Shown here: positions 21,963 through 32,603 of the stretch, piece after piece
Numbering within the stretch: position 1 is the first letter of the stretch
How the letters are laid out: every line of letters begins with the position of its first letter
Assembly: GCF_037893015.1 (NCBI RefSeq)
Contig: NC_133658.1
Coordinates: 148,798,390 to 148,862,389, forward strand
Direction: 5' to 3'
Length of the DNA: 64,000 nucleotides
From: Macrotis lagotis
Lineage: Eukaryota; Chordata; Mammalia; Peramelemorphia; Peramelidae
The notes under the pieces: generated by a model
Database searches by the model: none
Told to the model about the DNA's origin: nothing
The model's input: the letters and a program-made list of their open reading frames with translations, nothing else
Made by a program: the position numbers and the translations under genes

Positions 21963-22032
21963 GCAATAATTATCTATGTGGCCTTGGGCAAGCCACTTAA
22001 CCCTATTTGCCTTACAAAAACCTAAAAAAAAT
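21963..22032 (+). mobile_element. 5'-truncated tRNA-SINE
   Basis: 'CAATAATTATCTATGTGGCC', 'TTGGGCAAGCCACTTAACCC', 'ATTTGCCTTACAAAAACCTA' and an A-run: the last ~70 nt of the common SINE. Confidence 0.88.
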
Positions 22033-22555
22033 TGTCTTGTAATTTTCTTCATGTTGTGGGAGATAAATTGAGTCAGAAACTATATCTCAGGCTTATTCTT
22101 TCAGTACCAACTTCCTCCTCCCCCACTGCACCTCCCAAAAGATGCTTCTTATAGAACAACATTGATAGAGTTTGAACTCTGAGTAGTAGTGATTGTTTCG
22201 AAAGCCATGTCCTCCTTACCTTCTCCTCTTTGTATCATAGTTAAGCAATCTTTCTAAACTTGGGAGGGCAATGAATATAGGTATCAGTCAGGGTCCTATT
22301 AAAGTCAATCATTTATTGCTTTTTTAATGCTTTTATTATGGCCATTAGTACCATGAAGGATGAAACAGTGGAAATTCTCTTCCTCACAGCAGGAGCTCAG
22401 GACCAATCAAGGCTTAAATATATTGTTGCTTATAATCAAGATACAGGATTTTGTTTAAACCAACAAATTAGCATGCTTCTAAATAAACTTATTTAAAAAA
22501 TCTTGATACATGAATTTTCTAATTACTCTTACAGATATAACTGTTAGAAGGAATG
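22033..22555. other. no recognised feature
   Basis: Nothing assignable. Confidence 0.5.
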
Positions 22556-22556
22556 T

Positions 22557-22599
<43 letters not shown>

Positions 22600-22616
22600 A
22601 CGCGCGTGTGCATGTG
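22557..22616. repeat. (TG)n with CACGCGCG core
   Basis: About 20 TG dimers followed by CACGCGCGTGTGCATGTG, an alternating purine-pyrimidine stretch. Confidence 0.96.
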
Positions 22617-22669
22617 TTAGGAGAAGTGGTTTTAGTGGATGAAAAACCATTCTGAACTCTTAGGCAAGA

Positions 22670-22795
22670 GAGACAACTTTCTTGTTATTAGATGTGGGTA
22701 TTTGGGTGAATCACTTATTCTCTCTTAGTCTCTATTTTCTCATCTGTAAAATGGAAACTATAATACTTGGAAATCTTAATATGTTATGTAAAATT
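22670..22795 (+). mobile_element. MIR-type SINE 3' half
   Basis: 'GGTGAATCACTTATTCTCTC', 'CTATTTTCTCATCTGTAAAATGG', 'AACTATAATACTTGG' match MIR core and tail. Confidence 0.75.
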
Positions 22796-23690
22796 ATCTA
22801 TTGTTATATATTTAATACATGATATATGATTTCATTATTTCACTACAAATATGTTTTAGTACAATTCAATAGAAGTAATTTTTTCTTTAAATCAGATGAC
22901 TTAAATTAGTTGATTTATTATTTATTACTACTATTATTAAATTAAAGTTATTTAATTATATTAAAGTTACTTATTACAGAGGTGAAGGCTTACTAGTCAT
23001 GCTTCCCTTTCCCCTGCCCCTTCTACTGTCATTCTTAACTTTATGGTTCTTGCTATATTCATACAAAGCATATGGAAGGTCAATTCAAATCCAGATGTAG
23101 AAATAAGAATTTGTTCTGAACTTTAGTTCTTATTCGTCTTAGGTGAGATACTCTCCAGGCACAGTCAAGGACTTTGGGTTGAGATACATGCAGGAATGTG
23201 CTGAAACTAGCTCTAACCCTAAGTTTTCAGTGTAAACATTTACATTTTTTTTCTGCTAAGGGCCATTTAAATATTTATAACATCATTTATGGGCTATATT
23301 TGGTCAAAACATTTGATTAATTCACCACTAAAAAGCTCATAAATTTATTGAATTTTGAGTCTTTCTAGACTAATGTAACCTGCAGTTGGAAGTTCCCTTC
23401 CCCTGATTTACACCTTAGAAATTAGCATTCTCTACATATCAGGATTTGATCTATTACTTTGTTGATTGTTGTTGATTGATTCAAATTAATCTAGCATACC
23501 CCTGTACTGCTCTATAGTCATTGATTGAGTTCAGCAGAAGGCTTAGGGAATGAAGTCAGCACCAGACTGGTGGCCCGACAATGGTAGGCAAGTAATAATA
23601 AAAACTGGCATTATATATCCAGGTTTGCAAAGTGATCCATTCATATCTATAGCTATGTCCACATCAGTATCTATATATCTATAAATATCT
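22796..23690. other. no confident feature
   Basis: AT-rich. 23245-23345 ('CTAAGGGCCATTTAAATATTT', 'GGGCTATATTTGGTC') might be a hAT-like scrap; too short to call. Confidence 0.4.
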
Positions 23691-24728
23691 ATTTCCTTCC
23701 TTCTTTCCTTCCTTTTTCTTTCTCCTTCCTTCTCTTTCTCCTTTCTTCCTTCTCTTTCTTTCTCCTCCCTCCCTTCTCTTTCTTTCTCCTCCCTTCCTTC
23801 TCTTTCTTTCTCCTTTTTCCTTCTCTTTCTCCTTCTTTCCTTCTTCTTTCCCCCTCTCTCTTTCTTTCCCTGTCTCTCTTTCTTTCCCTGTCTCTCTTTC
23901 TTTCCCTTTCTCTCTTTCTTTCCCTCTCTCTCTTTCTTTCCCTCTTTCTTTCCTTCTTTCTTTCTTCCTTCCTTCTTTTCTTTCTCTTTCTTTCTTCCTT
24001 CCTTCCTTCTTTTCTTTCTCTTTTGTTCTTTCTTCCTCCTTTTCTTTCTCTTTTGTTCTTTCTTCCTTTTTTCTTTTTCTTTCTTCCTTCTTTCTTTCTT
24101 TCTTTCTTTCCTTCCTTCTTTCTTTCCTTCCTTCTTTCCTTCTTTCCTTCCTTCTTTCCTTCTTTCCTTCTTTCTTTCTTTCTTTCCTTCCTTCTTTCTT
24201 TCCTTCCTTCTTTCCTTCTTTCCTTCCTTCTTTCCTTCTTTCTTTCTTTCTTTCCTTCCTTCTTTCTTTCCTTCCTTCTTTCCTTCTTTCTTTCTTTCTT
24301 TCCTTCCTTCTTTCTTTCCTTCCTTCTTTCCTTCTTTCCTTCCTTCTTTCCTTCTTTCTTTCTTTCTTTCCTTCCTTCTTTCTTTCCTTCCTTCTTTCCT
24401 TCTTTCCTTCCTTCTTTCCTTCTTTCCTTCCTTCTTTCTTTCCTTCCTTCTTTCCTTCTTTCCTTCCTTCTTTCCTTCTTTCCTTCCTTCTTTCCTTCTT
24501 TCCTTCCTTCTTTCCTTCTTTCTTTCTTTCTTTCCTTCCTTCTTTCTTTCCTTCCTTCTTTCCTTCTTTCCTTCCTTCTTTCCTTCTTTCTTTCTTTCTT
24601 TCCTTCCTTCTTTCTTTCCTTCCTTCTTTCTTTCCTTCCTTCTTTCCTTCTTTCCTTCTTTCTTTCTTTCTTTCCTTCCTTCTTTCTTTCCTTCCTTCTT
24701 TCTTTCCTTCCTTCTTTCCTTCTTTCCT

Positions 24729-24778
<50 letters not shown>

Positions 24779-24788
24779 TTTCTTTCTC
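23691..24788. repeat. 1.1-kb (CTTT/CTTC)n pyrimidine array
   Basis: Almost pure C/T on the plus strand. The first ~400 nt are patchy, with an 18-nt unit CCCTGTCTCTCTTTCTTT repeated about four times (23868-23945) and a 29-nt near-duplicate around 24008-24065. From about 24085 the array is TTTC/CTTC tetramers with a higher-order pattern: a 68-nt block recurs identically at 24187-24254, 24303-24370 and 24535-24602. The long open frames on both strands are translation of the repeat. Confidence 0.98.
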
Positions 24789-25004
24789 TGAGCTTCACAT
24801 CATCCTTGGATGTTTGCCTGTCTTCCCAATTTCTATCCCCAGGATAGCTTTTATTTGTCAAATCCAACTGAAGCAAAGGAGCTTCAGGAAGACATCATGA
24901 GGACATGGCATGTGAGCAAGACCTTAAAGCATGGGTAGAGCTTAATAGATTAGATTAGTAAATGAAAAAATATTGCATGATTTGTGGCATGAATACAATA
25001 CTTC

Positions 25005-25152
25005 TGACAAGTGATTACTCAGTCTTTGCATGGAGATCTCTTATGACAGGGAACTCACTATCTTCCAAGGCAAGATATTATATATTTGCATACCACTAAA
25101 TGCTTGGGACATTTCTTCCCCTTGCTTCAAGCCTAAATTGCCATCCATACAT
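25005..25152 (-). mobile_element. CR1/L3-type LINE fragment
   Basis: 'GGAGATCTCTTATGACAGGGAACTC' (in parts), 'ACTATCTTCCAAGGCAAG' and 'TTGCTTCAAGCCTAAATTGCC' parallel the antisense CR1/L3 3' region. Confidence 0.75.
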
Positions 25153-25269
25153 AAGGAAAATTAACTGACAGCCATGTGAAGAATGTAGTAGAAAGGATAT
25201 GAATTATAAGAAACAAGTTCATATGGTAAAACAACAGTTAAGTTGTGAGATCTGGTAAGGATTTAAAGA

Positions 25270-25375
25270 TACATCATCAAGTACTTTCACATGTCATTCA
25301 GGAGACCCAGATTCTGATCCTAGTTCTAGCACTAATTTTCTGTATGACCTTCAGAAGATCACTTAACTTCTTTTC
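25270..25375 (+). mobile_element. MIR-type SINE
   Basis: 'CATTCAGGAGACCCAGATTC', 'GATCCTAGTTCTAGCAC', 'TGTATGACCTTCAGAAGATC', 'ACTTAACTTC': head and B-box region. Confidence 0.7.
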
Positions 25376-25439
25376 ATATATATATATTTTTATCATCTCT
25401 GAGTTTAGTTCAGCTTTGTAATTTCTACCTTGCTATTCC

Positions 25440-25735
25440 CATATTTATGAGGCATTCTTCCATCTAATCAATCAATCAGTTAATAAGCATTTATTAAGAG
25501 ACTGCTATGTACCAAGTACTGGAGAAACAAATACACTGGAGGAATTCAAATACAAAGACAATCCCTAAATGAACAGAACTTAAATTCTAATGAGAGAAGT
25601 AACAAGGACACATATAAGTACATAGAGAATAAACATAAAGAGAACAAATACAAATAAAGACAAGTTAAATGCAGGGTAGAATGGAAGGGGCAAATCTTAT
25701 AAGGAATGGAGTGTCAATCACTTTGTCAATTTGGC
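25440..25735 (-). mobile_element. L2 LINE 3' end
   Basis: 'AATAAGCATTTATTAAGAGAC', 'TGCTATGTACCAAGTACTGGAG', 'ACTTAAATTCTAATGAGAGAAG', 'GTACATAGAGAATAAAC' match the complement of the L2 3' end and its upstream part. Confidence 0.75.
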
Positions 25736-25737
25736 TG

Positions 25738-25960
25738 GATCCAAGGGTGTGCTAGTGAATGTTTGAAAACTGACTGTCCAAAAAAAATTGTACATAGGAC
25801 ACACTTTTTATTTTAATCTTCATTATTGACATTTTCTCCACCATCTTCTTAAGTCTGGACAATCAATTTTCTTTGTAACATTTGTCAATTTATTAAGTAT
25901 AAAGTATCACACTGAAAATTTTCACATTCAAGTTCTTGGCCTTAGCAGATCATTGGTACT
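25738..25960 (+). mobile_element. unassigned interspersed repeat, copy C
   Basis: Shares with 7636 and 13670: 'GTGTGCTAGTGAATGTTTGAAAACTGACT' (in parts), 'TTTTAATCTTCATTATTGACATTTTCTCC' (in parts), 'TTCTTAAGTCTGGACAATCAA', 'GTATCACACTGAAAATTTT'. This copy is the longest and best defines the family. Confidence 0.6.
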
Positions 25961-26059
25961 GAGTAGGGAAGTAGAATAAAATACAATTAAGGAACAAAAG
26001 TAGACTAGGGCAAGATTGGGAAGGATATTTCTTTTAACTGTTTCAAGTGGTAGATGATG

Positions 26060-26296
26060 AGATAGATATTTATATACCACTTTAAAGTTCATAAATCCCT
26101 TTACAAATATTATATTGTTTTATTCTTACAACAACCTAGAGGTGGGTATTTTTAAAAATATACTCATTATATAGAATTGAGGAAACTGATGCAGGTAGAG
26201 ATTAAGTGACTTGTTCAGTGACATATAATAAATATATAAGCTTGATTTTGAACTCAGATCTTCCTGACTCCAGATCCAGTAGCTATCTTCTAGTTG
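26060..26296 (-). mobile_element. MIR SINE, near complete
   Basis: 'AAAGTTCATAAATCCCTTTAC', 'TTTATTCTTACAACAACC', 'ATTGAGGAAACTGATGCAG', 'GACTTGTTCAGTGACATA', 'TTTGAACTCAGATCTTCCTG', 'GACTCCAGATCCAGTAGC' in minus order. Confidence 0.85.
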
Positions 26297-26319
26297 TTTT
26301 TAGATTAGTGGAATAGTGG

Positions 26320-26492
26320 AAAAACTTTAATAACCCAGTCCTGTATAAACAAGAGAATATTAATAACTTGGGAAAAAATTCCTATTTGACAAGAAATACT
26401 GGGAAAAATGGAAAGCTGTTTGGAAGAAACCAGATATAGACTATTGTAAGAGATACAATAATAAGCTCAAATATATATTAGATCTAAAAGTG
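26320..26492 (+). mobile_element. old L1 ORF2 fragment, plus strand
   Basis: 26380-26450 encodes, with breaks, FDKKYWEKWKAVWKKPD-like text. This corresponds to FDKNCWENWKLVWKKLRLD in the full-length minus-strand L1 near 28990-29060. Orientation is opposite to the L1 sequence that follows. Confidence 0.65.
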
Positions 26493-26529
<37 letters not shown>

Positions 26530-26530
26530 G
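26493..26530. repeat. (TATC)n microsatellite
   Basis: Nine tetramers at the junction between two oppositely oriented L1 pieces. Confidence 0.97.
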
Positions 26531-26559
26531 TTTTTTATATATTTTTCTACCTCCTGAAT

Positions 26560-27626
26560 CCACCATCTCTCCATCATGTACTTTATGGAACTGTACTTGG
26601 TTTTATTTTGTTAACTAAAGTTTACAAGTCCCTCAAATCTTCCCGCCTTCCAGATTTGTTATTATATAAATTAGTCTCTAAGTCTACTCACTCTATCCTT
26701 CACCAATCCACAAAAGTCTTTTACAGGCTTTTGCAAATCCATTCCTATTCTCTCCTTTGCCCACCTTCCATTTACTTTCTACAACACAACACATTCCCTC
26801 ACATATACATACCAAAATTTATTAAGCCATTCCCCAAGCTATGGCAGCACCTCCTTCTTTCATCATTTATCAATTGGAGAATGGCTTTTATTCTTATAAA
26901 TTTGAATTAGAATCCTGTATGACTTAGAAATGAATTCTTTAGCAGAGAAACATGCTGCAAAGATTTCACCCCACCTTTCTTTCTCTTTTTTGGTTTATAA
27001 GCCTGTTCTCCGATTCAGAGATGTGACAGGTAGCTTTAACCATGCTCCTCTAATTTGTTTATGTCATCTTTTATTTCTAAATTACTTATTTTTAACTTGT
27101 CTTGGTATAGGGTGTGAGGGTGTGAGAAAGTGGTCTATACTTATTTTCTGCTAGATGTTTTTTCAATTTTTCTAACAGTATTTATGGAATAGTGAGTTCT
27201 TGCCCTTGTATCTGGGATCTCTGGATTTGTCAAATATGGCTAGAGTTCTCATTTACTTCTATATATTATGTAATTTATCTGTTCCACTGATCAGCCACTT
27301 CATTTCTTACCCAGTATCAAACTGTTGTAATGATTACAGATTTGTATTATAGTTTGAGATCTGGTACTTTCCAGGCCTCCTTCCTCTCCAACTTTTTTCA
27401 TTAATTCTCTTATATTCTTGACCTTTTGTTCTTTTTTTCCTAGCTTTCCAAAGTAATTCTTTCTTAGTTTTATTGGTATAACACATAAGTTAATTAGTTT
27501 AGACAATGAATTCTTTGATAGTTTGGTGATCTAGCACTTAAGAAAATTAATTTAGTTAATGTTGGCATTTTTATTTTATTTATTGGCTTTGTTTACTCAT
27601 GAGCAATGAGGATTTATCCAATTATT
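26560..27626 (-). mobile_element. old L1 (3' portion of a U6-L1 chimera), left part
   Basis: The plus strand is antisense to L1 ORF2. 'TATACATACCAAAATTTATTAAG' and 'CATTCCCCAAGC' match 28158-28190 of the full-length L1, and 'CTTACCCAGTATCAAACTG' with 'GATTACAGATTTGTATTATAG' matches 29165-29210. It is highly decayed. It continues, after the younger L1 insertion, at 34445-34607 and 34799-34969. Confidence 0.8.
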
Positions 27627-27643
27627 TAGATATGTTTTTATTT
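27627..27643. repeat. target-site duplication of full-length L1, left
   Basis: TAGATATGTTTTTATTT, identical over 17 bp to 34428-34444. It abuts the A-rich 3' end of the element (T-rich on this strand). Confidence 0.95.
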
Positions 27644-28017
27644 TTATTTTTTAATTTAATTTTTATTAAAGATATTATTTGAGTTTTACATTTCCCCCCC
27701 AATCTTGCTTCCCTCCCCCCCTCCCCCCCACAGAGAGCACTCTGTCAGTCTTTACTTGGTTTCCATGTTGTACCTTGATCCAAATTGGGTGTGATGAGAG
27801 AGAAATCATATCCTTAAAGAGAAGAGAAGTCTAAGAGGTAACAAGATCAGACAATAAGCTATCTGTTTTTTTCTAAATTAAAGGGAATAGTCCTTGCACT
27901 TTGTTCAAACTCCACAGCTCCTTGTCTGGATACAGATGGTACTCTCCTTTGCAGACAGCCAAAAATTGTTCCCGATTGTTGCCCTGATGGAATGAGCAAG
28001 TCCTTCAAGGTTGAACA
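27644..28017 (-). other. L1 3' UTR with G-rich tract and poly(A) signal
   Basis: The sense strand carries a run of several G tracts (complement of 27693-27731), a feature conserved in mammalian L1 3' UTRs and able in principle to form a G-quadruplex. AATAAA lies at the complement of 27662-27667, shortly before the A-rich terminus. Confidence 0.85.
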
Positions 28018-31000
28018 TCACTCCCATGTTGCTGTTAGGGTGTACGGTGTTTTTCTGGTTCTGCTCATCTCACTCAGCATCAGTTCATGCAAATCCCTCC
28101 AGGTTTCCCTGAAATCCCGTCCCTCCTGGTTTCTAATAGAACAATAGTGTTCCATGACATACATATACCACAGTTTGGTAAGCCATTCCCCAATTGAAGG
28201 ACATTTACTTGATTTCCAATTCTTTGCCACCACAAACAGGGCTGCTATGAATATTTTTGTACAAGTGATGTTTTTACCCTTTTTCCTCATCTCTTCAGGG
28301 TATAGACCCAGTATTGGTATTGCTGGGTCAAAGGGTATGCACATTTTTGTTGCCCTTTGGGCATAGTTCCAAATAGCTCTCCAGAAGGGTTGGATGAGTT
28401 CACAGCTCCACCAACAGTGTAATAGTGTCCCAGATTTCTCACATCCCTTCCAACAATGATCATTATCCTTCCTGGTCATACTGGCCAATCTGAGAGGTGT
28501 GAGGTGGTACCTCAGAGAAGCTTTAATTTGCATTTCTCTAATAATTATTGATTTAGAGCATTTTTTCATATGGCTATAGATTACTTTGATCTCCTCATCT
28601 GTAAATTGCCTTTGCATATCCTTTGACCATTTGTCAATTGGGGAATGGCTTTTTGTTTTAAAAATATGACTCAGTTTTCCATATATTTTAGAAATGAGTC
28701 CTTTGTCAGAATCATTAGTTGTAAAGATTGTTTCCCAATTTACTACATTTATTTTGATCTTGGTTACATTGGTTTTATCTGTGCAAAACCTTTTTACTTT
28801 AATGTAATCAAAATCATCTAATTGGATTTTGGTGATGTTCTCCAACTCTTCCTTAGTCATAAACTGTTCCGCTTTCCATAGATTTGACAGGTAGAGACTA
28901 GTCCTTGATCTTCTAATTTGCTTATAGTATTGTTTTTTATGTCTATGTCCTGTAACCATTTGGATCTTATCTTGGTAAAGGGTGTGAGGTGTTGGTCTAA
29001 TCTAAGTTTCTTCCATACTAACTTCCAATTTTCCCAGCAATTTTTATCAAAGAGGGAGTTTTTATCCCAGTGGCCAGACTCTTTGGGTTTATCAAACAGC
29101 AGATTACTATAATCATCTCCTGCTTTTACACCTAGTGTATTCCACTGGTCCACCACTCTATTTCTTAGCCAATACCAAACAGTTTTGATGATTGATGCTT
29201 TATAACATAATTTTAGATCAGGTAGGGCTAAGCCACCTTCTTTTATACTTTTTTTCATTAAGTTAGCTCCTGGAAATTGTTGACTTTTTATTTCTCCATA
29301 TGAATTTACTTACAATTTTTTCTAACTCATTAAAGTAATTTTTTTGGAATTTTGATTGGTAGGGCACTAAACAGATAGTTTAGTTTTGGTAGAATTGTCA
29401 TTTTTATCATATTAGCTCCACCTATCCATGAGCAGTTGATATTTGCCCAGTTATTTAAATCTAATTTAATTTGTGTGAGTAGTGTTTTATAATTGTTTTC
29501 AAAAAGATTGTGTCTGGCAAATAGACTCCCAAATATTTTATATTGTTTGAGGTTACTTTGAATGGGATTTCTCTTTCTAGCTCTTCCTGCTGTTTCTTGC
29601 TAGACATATATAGAAAAGTTGAGGATTTATGAGGGTTTATTTTATAACCTGCAACTTTGCTAAAATTGCTAATTGTATCCAGTAGTTTTTTAGATGATTT
29701 CTTGGGATTCTCTAGGTAGACCATCAAGTCATCTGCAAAGAGTGAGAGTTTTGTCTCTTTATTCCCAATTCTAATTCCTTTAATTTCTTTTTCTTCTCTA
29801 ATTGCTGCTGCTAACATTTCTAATACAATATTAAATAGTAGTGGTGATAATGGGCATCCTTGTTTCACCCCTGATCTTATTGGGAATGCCTCTAGCCTCT
29901 CCCCATTGAATATAATGCTTGTTGATGGTTTCAGATAGACACTGCTAATTATTTTAAGGAACAGTCCATTTATTCCTTCACTCTCTAGTGTTTTTAATAG
30001 GAATGGATGCTGTATTTTGTCAAAAGCTTTTTCAGCATCTATTGATATGATCATATGATTTCTGATAGGGTTGTTGATATAATTGAGCATACTAACAGTT
30101 TTCCTAATATTGAACCAAACCTGCACTCCTGGAATACATCATACATGATCATAATGTATTATCCTAGTGATAACTTGCTGTAATCATTTTGCTAAGATTT
30201 TATTTAGGATTTTTGCATCTATATTCATCAGGGAGATAGGTCTATAATTTTCTTTCTCTGTTTTAACTTTTCCTGGTTTAGGTAACAGTACCATATTGGT
30301 TTTGTAGAAAGAGTTAGGCAGAGTTCCATCTTTCCCTATTTTTCCAAACAGTTTATATAGGATTGGAACCAATTGTTCTTTAAATGTTTGGTAGAATTCC
30401 CTTGTGAATCCATCAGGCCCTGGAGATTTTTTTTTTAGGGAGTTCAGTAATGGCTTGTTGAATTTCTTTTTCTGAGATAGGGTTGTTTAGGTATTTAATC
30501 TCTTTTTCATTTAACCTGGACAACTTATATTTTTGTAAATATTCATACGTTTCACTTAGATTATCAAATTTATTGGCATAGAGTTGGGCAAAATAATTTC
30601 GAATTATTACTTTAATTTCCTCCTCATTGGTGGTGAGTTCACCTTTTTCATTTATGATACTAGCAATTTGGTTTTCTTCTTTCTTTTTTTTAATCAAATT
30701 GATCAGAGGTTTATCAATTTTATTGGTTTTTTTCATAATACCAACTTTTGGTTTTATTTATTAATTCAATAGTTTTTTTGCTTTCAATTTTATTAATTTC
30801 TCCTTTAATTTTTAGAATTTCTAATTTGGTACTTAATTGGGGATTTTTGATTTGTTCTTTCTCTAATTTTTTCAGTTGCATGTTTAGTTCATTGATTTCC
30901 TCTTTCTCCAATTTATTCATATAAGCATTTAGAGCTATAATATATCCCCTGAGTGTTGCTTTGAATGAATCCCATAGGTTTTGGTATGTTGTTTCATTAT

Positions 31001-31830
31001 TATCATTATCTAGGATAGAATGGTTAATTCTTTGTATAATTTTTTTTTTGGTCCACTCATTTTTTAAAATGAGGTTATTCAGTTTCCAATTTGTTCTGGG
31101 TCTATATCTCCTTGGCCCAGTATTGCATATAACTTTTCTTCCATTATGACCTGAGAAAGATGTATTCACTATTTCTGCCTTTCTGCAGTTGATCATTGGG
31201 TTTTTATGTCCTAGTACATGGTCAATTTTTGTATAAGTTCCATGCACTGCAGAGAAAAAGGTATATTCCTTCCTATCCCCATTAAGTTTCCTCCATAAGT
31301 CTACCATATCAAATTTTCTAACAATCTATTTACCTCCCTAATTTCTTTCTTGTTTGTTTTATGATTCGACTTATCTAGATCTGATAGTGGGAGGTTGAGT
31401 TCTCCCACTAGTAGAGTTTTGCCTTCTGTGTCTTCCTGTAATTCTTTCAGCTTCTCCTCTAAGAATTTGGGTGCTGTCCCACTGGGTGCATATATATTTA
31501 ATATTGAAATGACTTTATTGTCTATGGTACCTTTTAGGAGGATAAAGTTTCCTTCCTTATCTCTTTTTACGCTATTTATTTTTGCTGCTGCTTTGTCTGA
31601 GATAAGGATTGCTACCCCTGCTTTTTTTACTTCTGCTGAAGCAAAATATATTTTGCTCCAACCTTTTATCTTTACTCTATTTGTATCTCTCTGCTTCAAA
31701 TGAGTTTCTTGTAAGCAGCATATTGTAGGATTCTGGTTTTTAATCCACTCTGCTATTTGCTTACATTCTAAGGGAGAGTTCATCCCATTCACATTCAAGG
31801 TTATGATTACTAATTCTTTATTGCCCTCTG
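28018..31830 (-). pseudogene. L1 ORF2 (endonuclease-reverse transcriptase), broken
   Basis: About 1,270 codons in the ancestral frame. The N-terminal APE-like endonuclease is readable from TLNVNGMNSP through CCLQETHL, but the usual GDFN motif reads GELN (31400-31402) and the SDH motif reads SGH (31149-31151). The reverse transcriptase retains [10 protein letters not shown] and FADD (29728-29739). The C-terminus has the cysteine cluster CWKGCEKSGTLLHCWWSC (CX3CX7HX4C) and ends MCIPFDPAIP... to TLTATWE at 28018. Lesions: frameshifts near 31311, in A-runs at 30727-30733 and 30427-30436, near 29510, 29339-29345, about 29262, and between 28857 and 28959; in-frame TGA at 30184-30186 and 30139-30141. 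No ATG is evident at the expected N-terminus (GNKELVIITLN), so the start is approximate. Confidence 0.93.
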
Positions 31831-32603
31831 TGCTATCTTCCCTCTGTTCTTATTTTTCCCCTTCCCCCTCTTTTATCCATATTCCCCAGTCTTTTGTTTC
31901 TCAAAACCACCCCTTCAGTGTTTTCGCCCTCCTATATCACATCCTCCCCTTTCCCTTTTTCTCTTTTCCCTTCCCTTCCTTTTGTTATTTCCCCTTATTT
32001 CCCCCAATCCTCTTCCCTTTCTCCATACCCCCTCCCCTTTTCCCCTTTTAATACTTGAAAGGTTAGATGTTTTAGAAGTTAACTGAGTATGTGTAGGTTG
32101 ACTTTAAGACAAATCTGATGAGGAGAAGATTCAGGTGTTTCTCCTCTGCTCCCTTCTTCCCCACTATTACCATAGGTTTTTTGTACCTTAGTGTAATGAG
32201 ATTTCCCCCTTCAATCACCTCCCTCCTCCCGTCTCTTTCCTGTCCCCCTTTTTAGGGCGGTAGTGTTTTTTTTTAGATCCTTCTGTCTAAATCATAGAAA
32301 ATTCTGAGTGTCCTTCCCTTCTAGTTCTGTACATTCTGTCGAATAGAGTCAAAATTCCTGAGAGTTATTAGAGTCTTTCTCCCAAGTGGGGTTAAAGACA
32401 ATTACATCCCATTAGATAGTAGTCTCATGGATACGTCATGAATGTCCATCATTTCTGGCTGGGTGTATTCTCTCTGTTAATGTTACATTTCTCAAGTTTT
32501 ATGAGAATCTTTTTTTTTTTACCCCCATGCTGGGGTTTAGCCAATTTCAACTTACTGGATTGCATTTTTTTTTCCTTTTACTGCCCCCCCTTTTTTTACC
32601 TTT
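31831..32603 (-). other. L1 inter-ORF spacer, purine-rich
   Basis: About 770 nt between ORF1 stop and ORF2 start. The ORF2-proximal 250 nt are strongly purine-rich in the sense direction. No sustained frame joins the two ORFs. Human L1 has only a few tens of bases here. Confidence 0.75.

Noticed and set aside
24061-24780. CRISPR-like array
   Set aside because: Repeats are tetramers without distinct spacers, and the DNA is vertebrate.
23689-24876. 395-codon minus-strand open frame (K/E/R-rich) and the 274-codon plus-strand frame opposite it
   Set aside because: Both are translations of the tetranucleotide array; 4-nt units shift through all frames without stops. No gene.
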